From: a virus
Virus record (IMG/VR): IMGVR_UViG_3300021379_000360
Location: 1 to 30,322 of that record
DNA: 30,322 bases
Strand: one strand, 5' to 3'
Position numbers and translations under genes: made by a program. Below the pieces are notes generated by a model that saw only the letters and a program-made list of their open reading frames with translations, was not told the DNA's origin and made no database searches. Below are positions 17,115 through 24,739 of the stretch, in pieces. Position 1 is the stretch's first letter. Each line of letters starts with the position of its first letter.

Positions 17115-18419
17115 TCAAATCAAATAAACTATATCTCCTTTTCCGGATAGTGTTTCCATAGCCTCTTTTCTTAGAATATCATATTTTTCTTTTGTAGTAA
17201 TATTGCCACCTGTTTCAGCAATTAAAACTGTTTGGTCGTCCATTCTAAGTATTTCCGCAGCAACTAATTTAGTGGAAGCGTCATGAATCGCTGCGGGAAC
17301 TCTTGTAGAACCTGCTAAATATGAAACAAATATAGAGTTATTAGGATGATATGGGTATTCTTGTAAAAAGAAAATTCTACCTTCTTCGCTTAATAACCAA
17401 TAATCTTTCAACCTACCCATTCTTTCTTTATCAGTAAATGAAGTTAATTGACATACTGTTGGTATTTCATCCGTAGTAGTAAATGTTCCTGTGCTTGAAC
17501 CTGTGTTTGTAGCAGATTGGCTCATAGTAACAGTGGTTGAATCTACAATAGCGGTAATAGTAGTTCCCGAAGGAATGTGATTATTGTCATCTTCTATTTC
17601 CATACCCACTTTAAGTTTAGAAGAATCTGCTACGGTCAAAGTAGTGCTTGCATTTGTGTGGCTTATTGCTTGTTCTATTGTTGCTTTGATTACACAATCA
17701 GCCCCATCATCTCCCGATAACAAAGAAGAAATAAATACAGAAGTTCCATCTTGGCTATTTTTTTGAGCAAAGAAGAAATCAGATATAGATAATTGAGAAG
17801 AAGTTAATGATTTAGCCGCACTTGCATTTGTAAATTGAGAAGTCTTAGGATATTCTTCGTTAATCAGTGCAACAATTTCATCATTGGTTGTTTTTATTCC
17901 GAAGGTATTACAAAATTCATCGTTGCCTAATTGATTAATAGTGTTTTCAGAATTAAGGGTAAAAGAAACACCGCTATTAGGTAATTGTAAAATTATAGAT
18001 TTTAAATCTCTAAAGTTTTCTAATAATGTTATTCTTGCTTGTGCAGAAGCAATTTCAATATAATCATTACCATTCCATACTTGTAAAGAAACTACCTTTC
18101 TTATTTTCATTTGAGTTAATTGAATGAATCCTACATAACCGCCATAAAGCGTATAACCGGGCGAATTTCTATATTCAAAACTATGGAACTCTTGTTTAGT
18201 AAGAATAGGTCTATGGGAACGCTTAACTTTATCATCTACGATTCCTTCTATTCTTTTAATCATATTTCCTACTTGAGCAAGTGTAGGATATGTAGATACA
18301 GAAAAGGCAGGTATTTGTAATAGATTTGCTACTTCAGTAGCATTAGTGTAATAACCTCTACCGTTAGTATAATCCGGATTGATTTCTGTATAATCGCTTG
18401 GTGAATTAGTTAGGCTCAT
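17115..18419 (-). CDS. Head-tail connector protein with inserted beta module
   Basis: A 434-residue protein. Residues 25-110 contain a helical pair (ATEVANLLQI, then LAQVGNMIKRIEGIVDDKV) resembling gp6-type head-tail adaptors, and the C-terminus (ASTKLVAAEILRMD, then KYDILRKEAMETL) is the helical close seen in such proteins. Residues about 253-315 are an inserted beta module with VGMEIEDDNNHIPSGTTI and VTMSQSAT, also seen at the start of the giant hub. Adaptors of this kind are usually 100-200 residues, so this is an enlarged version. GAGGTGA precedes the ATG. The position between head and tail genes supports the call. Confidence 0.65.
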   Translation of the reverse strand: MSLTNSPSDYTEINPDYTNGRGYYTNATEVANLLQIPAFSVSTYPTLAQVGNMIKRIEGIVDDKVKRSHRPILTKQEFHSFEYRNSPGYTLYGGYVGFIQLTQMKIRKVVSLQVWNGNDYIEIASAQARITLLENFRDLKSIILQLPNSGVSFTLNSENTINQLGNDEFCNTFGIKTTNDEIVALINEEYPKTSQFTNASAAKSLTSSQLSISDFFFAQKNSQDGTSVFISSLLSGDDGADCVIKATIEQAISHTNASTTLTVADSSKLKVGMEIEDDNNHIPSGTTITAIVDSTTVTMSQSATNTGSSTGTFTTTDEIPTVCQLTSFTDKERMGRLKDYWLLSEEGRIFFLQEYPYHPNNSIFVSYLAGSTRVPAAIHDASTKLVAAEILRMDDQTVLIAETGGNITTKEKYDILRKEAMETLSGKGDIVYLI

Positions 18420-18420
18420 T

Positions 18421-21006
18421 TTATTTCACCTCTAATCCATACCTTTTTACTCTTCTTACTTTAACTGCTAAATTATCTATTTCTTCTTTTAGTTTTTTAT
18501 TAACTCCTTCTTTTCCTTTTCCTTTTGTAAAAGGATTGAAGTTAAAATAGCCTAATTTTCTAATATAATAATCGCACACCAATGTTGCGTCTTTTAGTGC
18601 TTCTACTAAATTTTCTTTTTCCGCAGATTCTCCTACATCAATTCGTCCAAAATCATCGGACTGTCTTACTGTAATATTATTGTCTTGTATTTCTGTTAGT
18701 GAAAATTGCCCTGTTTCTTGTAATTCTTTTGCTCTTTCTGCACTTAAAGGAACTTCTCTTACGGGCTTTTTAAGTGCCTCTATTTCTTTTTCTGCTTCTT
18801 GTATTAAAGTTTCTAATTGGGATGGAGTTAGGGATTTTGCCTTTCTATACACCTTTCTTTCTTCGTTAGTTAATTTTTTATTTACCGTTTTTGATGATGT
18901 GGTATAATCTTCTTTATTTTCAAAATCTATTCTTTTTCTATTAACAAGTCTTATTGAGGGATAAGGATTATTTTTCATATCTTTTTCGTATTCTCGTTGT
19001 TTAGAATCATATTTTCTTTTAGTAATAAATGAGTTTTTATCATTTATATCGAAATCTTCTACCGTAGTTTTTTCATATATCTTGTCAAATAAATCTGAAA
19101 GAACTATTCTTTTTCCACTTTCACCTACTTCAGATGCTCTTATAGTATTTATTTTTCTTTTAATTTCTTCAAAGTTTTTATCATCCTTTTTAACTAAAAT
19201 AGGTCTTTTGAAAGTATCATACATAGAAAATGCTTGTGGTTTATTTTTATCTATAATTTTATTATCCATTATTGTAGCCACAATAAAGTCATTTAGTGAC
19301 ATAATTTTTTGTTTTATTTCTTTTTCTTTGTCCTCTTCATTTTTTATTTTTTTATTTCTTTCTTCGATTCTTTTATTTGCATCTATTCTATAATCCTGAT
19401 TTATTTCTACTCGTTTTTTACTATCATACAATTTTTTATCCTTTATCATTTTTTTAATTTCTTCTACTTTTTTTAACTTATATGCTTCTACTTTTTTAGT
19501 CGCTAATTGAGCATAAGCATTCTTTGGTGCATTTTTTAATTTATAATTATATTCCTTAGTTTTGATTGATTTAGGAATTGGTCTATCCGGTGATTCTAAA
19601 TAATCTATTCTTTTTTCTAATTGTTGTATTCTGTCTAAATTTTCTTTTGGGATTTTTGATGAAGAAACCAATTCAACTAGAGATTCAATGTTTTCATTTG
19701 CTTCTGATTTTGATTTTGCTTTTTTTTGGTAAGAGGGTAGTGAGCCTGTTCCTCTTGATTTTGTTGTTACTTTACACTGTATTTCAATTAAATTTATTTC
19801 TATTGGATTGTTTAGCATAGATTTAATTGGTTTTAATATAGTTGATTTTTTATCATCAAACCAACTTATAATAAAGTCATCTAAATCATCAGATAAATCA
19901 GCGACTATGTATTCATTTTTTCCTCTTAAAAAACCAAAACTTTCTACTCGATATGTATTTTTTCCATAAGTAAATGTAGGATTATTATCGTTTTTAGTAG
20001 AAAGAGCAGAAATAATGTCTAATATTGTGTTTAATTGATTCTCTTTAAAATAATCTTTAATGGATTTAGTATCTCTAAAGTTTTCTTTTCCTTCTATTCT
20101 AACTGATTTGGGTTTTACCTTTTTGGTTTTTCCTGTAAATGGGTTAATGGTTTCTCTTTCTTTTGTTCTTGCTCTTGTTGCTTTACTTTTTGTCAACTTA
20201 GAAACTTTGATACTATCTAAGTTAATACCTTTAGTTAATTTAGCAATTTTTGGTAAATCTAATTTAAAAGGAAATAGTTCTCTAATTATTTTTTGTTTTG
20301 AATTTTTTTGAGAAACAAATTTAAAATTAGAAACTCCCCTATTTTCAATAAATTTCTTTTTGGCTTCTATTTGAGAAGTTTGTTCTCCTATTTTTATTAT
20401 CGAATGAGTATCTTTTAAAGATTTATTATTAGAAACACTAAAAGATATTTTACCACTCGGTATTTTGACGGTTTCTTTTGTTTCTCCTATTTTTACTTCT
20501 TTTTGTCCTTCTCTTAAAATAAATTCTGATTCTATTTCTACTGCATCCATTATTTTTTTATCATCTAAGGAATTAAAAGTTTGAGGTATTTTTTCTAATC
20601 TTCTGCCGAATTTGATAAAAGAAAAACCTATCAAATCATTAACTAATTTGCTATTAGTTAATATGTCTTTGTAAGTAATTTTTTTAAATTTTCTTTCTAT
20701 TTTTTCTTTTATTTCTTTTTTATCTTCGGCAGTTGCATCTTTTGGAATAACATATAGAGAAGATAAAGCGTTTTTTTCTTCTAAAAAATCATATATATTT
20801 TCATCTAATACTTCATTAAACAATCTATTCATTATTTCCATAAACTGTTCTGTTTGATTTGTTTTTCTTGTCTGCCTTAAAGCCTCTCTTAAAGAAGAAT
20901 TAAAGTTAGTAGAAGAACCGTGTAAGAGTTTTTTTATGGCTCTTTTTATTTCCTCTTCATCTTCGGGGAATTTTTTGGGGTAACTCCCCCATATAAAAGA
21001 AACCAT
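18421..21006 (-). CDS. Large Lys-rich protein of unknown function
   Basis: An 861-residue protein that I do not recognise. It is extremely rich in Lys, Glu, Ile and Asn, with long predicted coiled-coil helices at about 490-590 and 755-775. A more globular, beta-containing region lies between about 315 and 420 (FTYGKNTYRVESFGFLRGKN, then DDFIISWFDDKKS). The basic stretch at about 260-305 (KVSKLTKSKATRARTKE, then GKTKKVKPK) could bind DNA. It lies between the Gln-rich protein and the connector, in the morphogenesis operon, so an internal virion, DNA-ejection or maturation protein is possible. GAGGT precedes the ATG. No catalytic motif was found. Confidence 0.7.
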   Translation of the reverse strand: MVSFIWGSYPKKFPEDEEEIKRAIKKLLHGSSTNFNSSLREALRQTRKTNQTEQFMEIMNRLFNEVLDENIYDFLEEKNALSSLYVIPKDATAEDKKEIKEKIERKFKKITYKDILTNSKLVNDLIGFSFIKFGRRLEKIPQTFNSLDDKKIMDAVEIESEFILREGQKEVKIGETKETVKIPSGKISFSVSNNKSLKDTHSIIKIGEQTSQIEAKKKFIENRGVSNFKFVSQKNSKQKIIRELFPFKLDLPKIAKLTKGINLDSIKVSKLTKSKATRARTKERETINPFTGKTKKVKPKSVRIEGKENFRDTKSIKDYFKENQLNTILDIISALSTKNDNNPTFTYGKNTYRVESFGFLRGKNEYIVADLSDDLDDFIISWFDDKKSTILKPIKSMLNNPIEINLIEIQCKVTTKSRGTGSLPSYQKKAKSKSEANENIESLVELVSSSKIPKENLDRIQQLEKRIDYLESPDRPIPKSIKTKEYNYKLKNAPKNAYAQLATKKVEAYKLKKVEEIKKMIKDKKLYDSKKRVEINQDYRIDANKRIEERNKKIKNEEDKEKEIKQKIMSLNDFIVATIMDNKIIDKNKPQAFSMYDTFKRPILVKKDDKNFEEIKRKINTIRASEVGESGKRIVLSDLFDKIYEKTTVEDFDINDKNSFITKRKYDSKQREYEKDMKNNPYPSIRLVNRKRIDFENKEDYTTSSKTVNKKLTNEERKVYRKAKSLTPSQLETLIQEAEKEIEALKKPVREVPLSAERAKELQETGQFSLTEIQDNNITVRQSDDFGRIDVGESAEKENLVEALKDATLVCDYYIRKLGYFNFNPFTKGKGKEGVNKKLKEEIDNLAVKVRRVKRYGLEVK

Positions 21007-21016
21007 TTTATTTACC

Positions 21017-21667
21017 TCACATTAACCATTTAGCCCAAGCAGCCCCTTTTTGGATTGCTGAACCTAATCCTAAACCAGCAGAAGGAGGCTCATAACTCAT
21101 TTGTCCGGTTTGTGGGTCAATCCAATATGGTCTACCATATCCGTCTTGACCGGAAGGAGGAACAGGATAACCACTACCATTATTCATAGCACCCTGCATT
21201 TGGTTATATTGTTGCACATTTCCTGTAACTCCTGCAATTGCCATACCTGCTGAAACTTGTTGCATTCCCGAATTGAATCCTTGAGATTCAAGGTATTGTT
21301 GTTTTGCTAATTTTCTTTGATTTACTACTTCTGTATTGATAGCCGATTGTAGCAATTTTTGAATATCTAAATCAATATTTTCTTGAGTTATCTTTTCAAA
21401 TTCTCTCATAGCATCGGGATTTATAGTAATGTTTCCCGAATTAGTAGTGAAGGATAACTTAGAAAGCATTTGTGAAACTACTCTTTCTATTACATCTTCC
21501 ATTAGTTTTTCTAATGCAGTTAGAAAATGCTCACCATGATATTGAAAAAATTCTTCAACATGATTATCTTGTAAAGATAACAAATTATTCATGCTCTTGA
21601 ATTGTTGGTCGCCTTGTTGTTGAACCGCATTTAATACAGTTCCATTACTTGTTCCCATTATTCCCAT
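21017..21667 (-). CDS. Gln/Gly-rich virion-type protein
   Basis: A 216-residue protein of unknown function. Residues 1-130 are helical and Gln-rich. Residues about 150-200 are Gly, Pro, Gln and Tyr rich with a WIDPQTGQMSYEPP segment, a low-complexity linker. The last 15 residues form a small amphipathic helix ending KGAAWAKWLM. AGAGGTAG precedes the ATG. It follows the zinc-finger gene by one base, so the two are probably co-translated. A structural or assembly role is inferred from location. Confidence 0.6.
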   Translation of the reverse strand: MGIMGTSNGTVLNAVQQQGDQQFKSMNNLLSLQDNHVEEFFQYHGEHFLTALEKLMEDVIERVVSQMLSKLSFTTNSGNITINPDAMREFEKITQENIDLDIQKLLQSAINTEVVNQRKLAKQQYLESQGFNSGMQQVSAGMAIAGVTGNVQQYNQMQGAMNNGSGYPVPPSGQDGYGRPYWIDPQTGQMSYEPPSAGLGLGSAIQKGAAWAKWLM

Positions 21668-21668
21668 A

Positions 21669-22334
21669 TTATTCTACCTCTTCTGTTTCTTCTTGATTAA
21701 TGGCTTTGACATTTTTGTGTATCATTAGGTGATTTAATCTATCTGTTAATATATTAATTTCGCCAACTATCTCAATTGCTTCATTAGTGGCTGACCTATT
21801 ATCTCCTAATGTGGGTGGCTTTATTAAATAACCTACTGCCGTTAGTGAAACAATATCTTCTTTTGTTAAGTTTTTAATTGGGCCGGACTTTAGCATTTTA
21901 GGCATTGATGGAATAAATGCTTTAAATTCTAAACCGTGTTTGTCTGCAAGCATCTGTTGTTGTAACATTTCTAATTGCATATACATTGAAGCGTGTTTAG
22001 GACAATAAGTTCCATTAAGGGGCCTACCCTTTACTACTTTATCTAAAGGAATAGGAGGTCTTCTAAAATCACCTTGTTCCCAAATATGATGAAAACCACA
22101 AACTACGCATCTGTCTTTTAGATTAAATTTTTTACCATATTTAAAAAATAAAAACTTTTTAGGTTCAGAAGATAATACCATTATTAATTCTTTTAATTGT
22201 TTCTTAGGTTTATGTGACATAAATTTGTATTCGGTCACAATTCCTGTTGCTCTTGCTTGTTGTAGTGGACTTAAAGTAAATCCGCTAAAACTTTGGTTCG
22301 GTGTGTTTTGTCCTATTAATTGGTTTTGATACAT
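21669..22334 (-). CDS. Zinc-finger protein next to the GTPase
   Basis: A 221-residue protein. A probable zinc site is formed by Cys76-Cys79 (CVVC), His82/His83 and the Cys111-His114 pair (CPKH). The first 70 residues contain a basic KPKKQLKEL helix. The C-terminal part is helical (LTKEDIVSLTAVGYL, then EIVGEINILTDRLNHL) and ends acidic. No family is recognised. It begins nine bases after the GTPase stop, with GAGGAAGT upstream, and ends one base before the next gene. The tight coupling suggests it works with the GTPase or the virion proteins. Confidence 0.65.
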   Translation of the reverse strand: MYQNQLIGQNTPNQSFSGFTLSPLQQARATGIVTEYKFMSHKPKKQLKELIMVLSSEPKKFLFFKYGKKFNLKDRCVVCGFHHIWEQGDFRRPPIPLDKVVKGRPLNGTYCPKHASMYMQLEMLQQQMLADKHGLEFKAFIPSMPKMLKSGPIKNLTKEDIVSLTAVGYLIKPPTLGDNRSATNEAIEIVGEINILTDRLNHLMIHKNVKAINQEETEEVE

Positions 22335-22343
22335 TTTACTTCC

Positions 22344-23012
22344 TCAATAATCTTTTACCATTGTCATGATTCCTCGATAAACCATTTCGGGGTCTGATTT
22401 AGCAGAAACAATATATTTGAAACAGGGAATGCCTTTATCGTTTAACTGCCTCATACCATACTTGAAAGGTTCAAATATTTCATGTTTATCTATACTTTGT
22501 CCTTCTTTCAATGGGTATTTTTCTCCCCATATATCATATTTGTTAGCCCAAATTCCTAATGCTATCGGGTAGTCGCTTTCTTTTTTTCTTCTTCCCGTTG
22601 GCCAAGTATTAGATGTAATAGTATCTACTAAGAATTTCCATGCTACTTGATGGTCTAAATTGGCTTCATTATCTAAATGCCTATGGTCTATCATAAAAAT
22701 AATATATTTTACTCTACGACTTTGCATGTCCTTTACCCATTCTTTCCAATAAATTGCTTCTCCTCCAATATCAGCACTTTTTACTGTATGCGAATCCCCG
22801 TCTATCTTTACTGTTTTTCTTGTTGCTCTATGTAGTCCTACCGTTCTTTCATTAATAGGGGGAACCTCCCCCCTCGTTCTTAGTTGATTACTAAGAGTAG
22901 TTTTACCAACCATTGTAGCACCATATACTCCGAAGTTAATAGCATGGACTTTCTTCCAAAAACCAATCATAGCCTCGCCAACTAATATGGCAAAACCCGT
23001 CATTAACGACAT
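22344..23012 (-). CDS. Ras/Arf-like small GTPase
   Basis: A 222-residue protein with all five G motifs of the Ras superfamily in order. G1 is G31-ATMV-GKT38, G2 is probably Thr57, G3 is D81-IGG84 followed by a Trp helix (IYWKEW), G4 is N157-KYD160, and G5 is S203-AK205. The DIGG form of G3 and the following aromatic helix are closest to the Arf/SR-beta branch (DVGGQ in Arf), though the catalytic Gln position is Glu85 here. Residues 1-20 form a hydrophobic or amphipathic helix, placed as the membrane helix is in Arf proteins. Two membrane-protein genes precede it and a zinc-finger gene follows. It probably binds GTP and switches shape; the partner is unknown. GGAGAT precedes the ATG. A packaging ATPase is excluded by the NKxD and SAK motifs. 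Confidence 0.88.
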   Translation of the reverse strand: MSLMTGFAILVGEAMIGFWKKVHAINFGVYGATMVGKTTLSNQLRTRGEVPPINERTVGLHRATRKTVKIDGDSHTVKSADIGGEAIYWKEWVKDMQSRRVKYIIFMIDHRHLDNEANLDHQVAWKFLVDTITSNTWPTGRRKKESDYPIALGIWANKYDIWGEKYPLKEGQSIDKHEIFEPFKYGMRQLNDKGIPCFKYIVSAKSDPEMVYRGIMTMVKDY

Positions 23013-23013
23013 A

Positions 23014-23229
23014 CTAAATCTCCCATGAATGCCAAAGAGTATCTACTATCCATCCTATTATATTTATATCGAAAACACCCAATATATTACCTATAAAAAA
23101 AGCAGAAAGAGTTGCACAAGAACCCCAAAACCAAGCCCTTATTTTAAAAAATAAAAGGTCTGCTGAATGCGCTCTTTGTTGATTATAAGCGTAATCAGAA
23201 TCAGTGAATCCTAACATATCGGAAATCAA
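23014..23229 (-). CDS. Small membrane protein, TTG start
   Basis: A 71-residue protein. After a polar N-terminus, residues about 31-67 are hydrophobic and Trp-rich (WFWGSCATLSAFFIGNIL, then IIGWIVDTLW), which allows one or two membrane passes. The TTG start is supported by GGGGTGA four bases upstream; the first ATG is only four codons further in and lacks such a site. It ends one base before the GTPase gene, so the two are likely translated together. The function is unknown: a membrane anchor for the GTPase, a virion membrane component or a holin are all possible. Confidence 0.65.
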   Translation of the reverse strand: MISDMLGFTDSDYAYNQQRAHSADLLFFKIRAWFWGSCATLSAFFIGNILGVFDINIIGWIVDTLWHSWEI

Positions 23230-23240
23230 TTATTCACCCC

Positions 23241-23621
23241 CTATTGTAAGGCGGCTAAAAATTCATTTCCTACTTCGTTAGTATCTTCTTGTGCAGGGGA
23301 ATAAAAGTTAGTGTTATATTGTCTTGCACTTTCTCTCATCTTCTGTCTTTGTTGTTCATCTCTTGCCTTTCTTTCCCAATAAGCAGCAATTTTTCTATCC
23401 AAAAGCCACAATTCAATTCGGTCATTTAAGGCTAAATCAAACAATGCTTTCATTACCATAATTACTCCTATTGTTCCTAAACCAAATAGAATAGAATGTG
23501 CAAAGGCCCCATATGGAAAGTTCATTCCAAAAGAAGCGTAAGCCCAAACATTTGTTCCACTTAATGCACCAACAAAAAGTATAGTCATAACTAATCTTGT
23601 ATCTTGACTTAATACTGCCAT
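23241..23621 (-). CDS. Two-pass membrane protein
   Basis: A 126-residue protein. Two hydrophobic segments lie at about residues 10-31 (LVMTILFVGALSGTNVWAY) and 39-66 (AHSILFGLGTIGVIMVMKAL), followed by a charged helical tail (WERKARDEQQRQKMRESA) that should face the cytoplasm or virion interior. A holin-like function is conceivable, but the long charged tail and its place beside the GTPase suggest a complex with the neighbours. Its start lies after the stop of the 101-residue gene, with GAGGTT upstream. Confidence 0.65.
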   Translation of the reverse strand: MAVLSQDTRLVMTILFVGALSGTNVWAYASFGMNFPYGAFAHSILFGLGTIGVIMVMKALFDLALNDRIELWLLDRKIAAYWERKARDEQQRQKMRESARQYNTNFYSPAQEDTNEVGNEFLAALQ

Positions 23622-23630
23622 TATAAAACC

Positions 23631-23936
23631 TCAATTAAATTCAACGGAAACGGCTGCACCTGTTGTTCCTCCGGATTCTATATCAAGATATAATCCATTA
23701 GAACAAATAACTCCATGCAAGTCAAATTCTATACAGTTAGGAGAAGTAGGAGAAGCAGGGTCATTTAGAACTATTCTTATCAATTCTTTACCCGATGCAG
23801 AAGTATTGTCATACAGTTTAACAAAAGTAGAATCGCCTCCACCTGTATATTGAGCATGAACACTTATTAATTTACACCTTTCAGAACTAATAACACTACT
23901 TGCAGTTTTAATACCACTACTACGACAACTCGACAT
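23631..23936 (-). CDS. Small beta-sandwich head protein
   Basis: A 101-residue protein. Its pattern (GIKTASSVISSERCKLISVHAQ, interrupted; VKLYDNTSASGKELI; GVICSNGLYLDIE) matches a small beta-sandwich type seen in many uncultured marine phages, commonly written 'LYDNasasG', which lies near capsid genes. It is probably a capsid decoration or a tail-tip accessory protein. GGAGATGAG precedes the ATG. The pattern is recalled from experience rather than from a named family. Confidence 0.6.
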   Translation of the reverse strand: MSSCRSSGIKTASSVISSERCKLISVHAQYTGGGDSTFVKLYDNTSASGKELIRIVLNDPASPTSPNCIEFDLHGVICSNGLYLDIESGGTTGAAVSVEFN

Positions 23937-23984
23937 ATAGACTCATCTCCGTCAATCAATTTAGAAAGACGCTACTTCTTAACC

Positions 23985-24362
23985 TTATTCCTTAGAAGAA
24001 GGAGTTTCGGGTTCTTCGGCAACTTCTTCTACGGCTTTTTCAGCCTTTTTGGTAGATTTTGCTTTAGATTTTGGTTTGCTTAGAATTGGTTTCTTCTTTT
24101 TTGGAAGAAGAAGTGCTTCTAATTCAGCATGAGTAGTCAAATCCGTTCCTGTCGTTTTTGCCGCTAGTCTTAGTCTTTTTTCAGATAAAGAATTTAGCGT
24201 TTCTCTATCAGACTCTTCAAAAGTAAATTCTAAATTAAGGTCATTAAGTCTTGGTAAAGACCACAAAACAGATACCGTAGCGGGTCGCTTTTTTGTTATG
24301 CGACCCGCAGGGGTATCTATTCCATTAAATCCTGCGGTTTCAGAAACTCTTACAGATACCAA
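23985..24362 (-). CDS. Small head protein with basic/acidic tail, TTG start
   Basis: A 125-residue protein. The N-terminal 85 residues include LNLEFTFEESDRETLNSLSEKRLRLAA (as short strands and a helix) and could be a small capsid-associated domain. The C-terminal 40 residues change from a Lys run (PKKKKPILSKPKSKAK) to an acidic Pro/Glu-rich end. The TTG start has GAGGGAT about five bases upstream. It is located two genes after the capsid gene, where decoration or head completion proteins are common. The function is unknown. Confidence 0.6.
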   Translation of the reverse strand: MVSVRVSETAGFNGIDTPAGRITKKRPATVSVLWSLPRLNDLNLEFTFEESDRETLNSLSEKRLRLAAKTTGTDLTTHAELEALLLPKKKKPILSKPKSKAKSTKKAEKAVEEVAEEPETPSSKE

Positions 24363-24371
24363 GTAAATCCC

Positions 24372-24728
24372 TCAAAGATTACCAAAGACTCTAACTCTAA
24401 CTACGCCAACATCGTCAGAAGCCGAAGCAACTGCATTGGTTCCGTCAAAATCAGTGGCAACAATTTGGAATGAAGAACTGCTTGCTAAATCACCTGCTGA
24501 ACTCAATTCTGTTGTTGCCAAGAATCCGGTATTACCTACTCCTTTTTCTTGTCCTGTAATTATTACTGCGGTTATACTGCTAAGTCCTAAAGAGGTAGCG
24601 GTAATTACTTCACCACCCGAAGTATAAGAGGTAATGTCAATGTTTGCGTCAACAACATATTCATCACCGCTAACTCTTGGACGAGCATATCCTTTGTGAT
24701 TTGCCACAATAGTTACTGTATGTGTCAA
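24372..24728 (-). CDS. Capsid decoration-type protein, TTG start
   Basis: A 118-residue beta-rich protein directly after the major capsid gene. Its pattern of short strands (VVDANIDITSY, SITAVIITG, SFQIVATDFDG, VVRVRVFGNL) is like that of small capsid-associated proteins commonly encoded beside marine phage capsid genes. The TTG start is supported by GGGTGAT four bases upstream. It could stabilise the capsid surface. No named family is claimed. Confidence 0.6.
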   Translation of the reverse strand: MTHTVTIVANHKGYARPRVSGDEYVVDANIDITSYTSGGEVITATSLGLSSITAVIITGQEKGVGNTGFLATTELSSAGDLASSSSFQIVATDFDGTNAVASASDDVGVVRVRVFGNL

Positions 24729-24739
24729 TTAAATCACCC

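Noticed and set aside
22344-23012. Terminase or other packaging ATPase as the identity of the P-loop protein
   Set aside because: NKxD and SAK motifs and the DxxG switch are GTPase features, and the length is too short for a terminase.
23437-23634. Minus-strand open frame of 65 codons overlapping the two-pass membrane gene
   Set aside because: Out of frame with a better supported gene and has an unlikely Trp/Tyr/Arg-rich composition.
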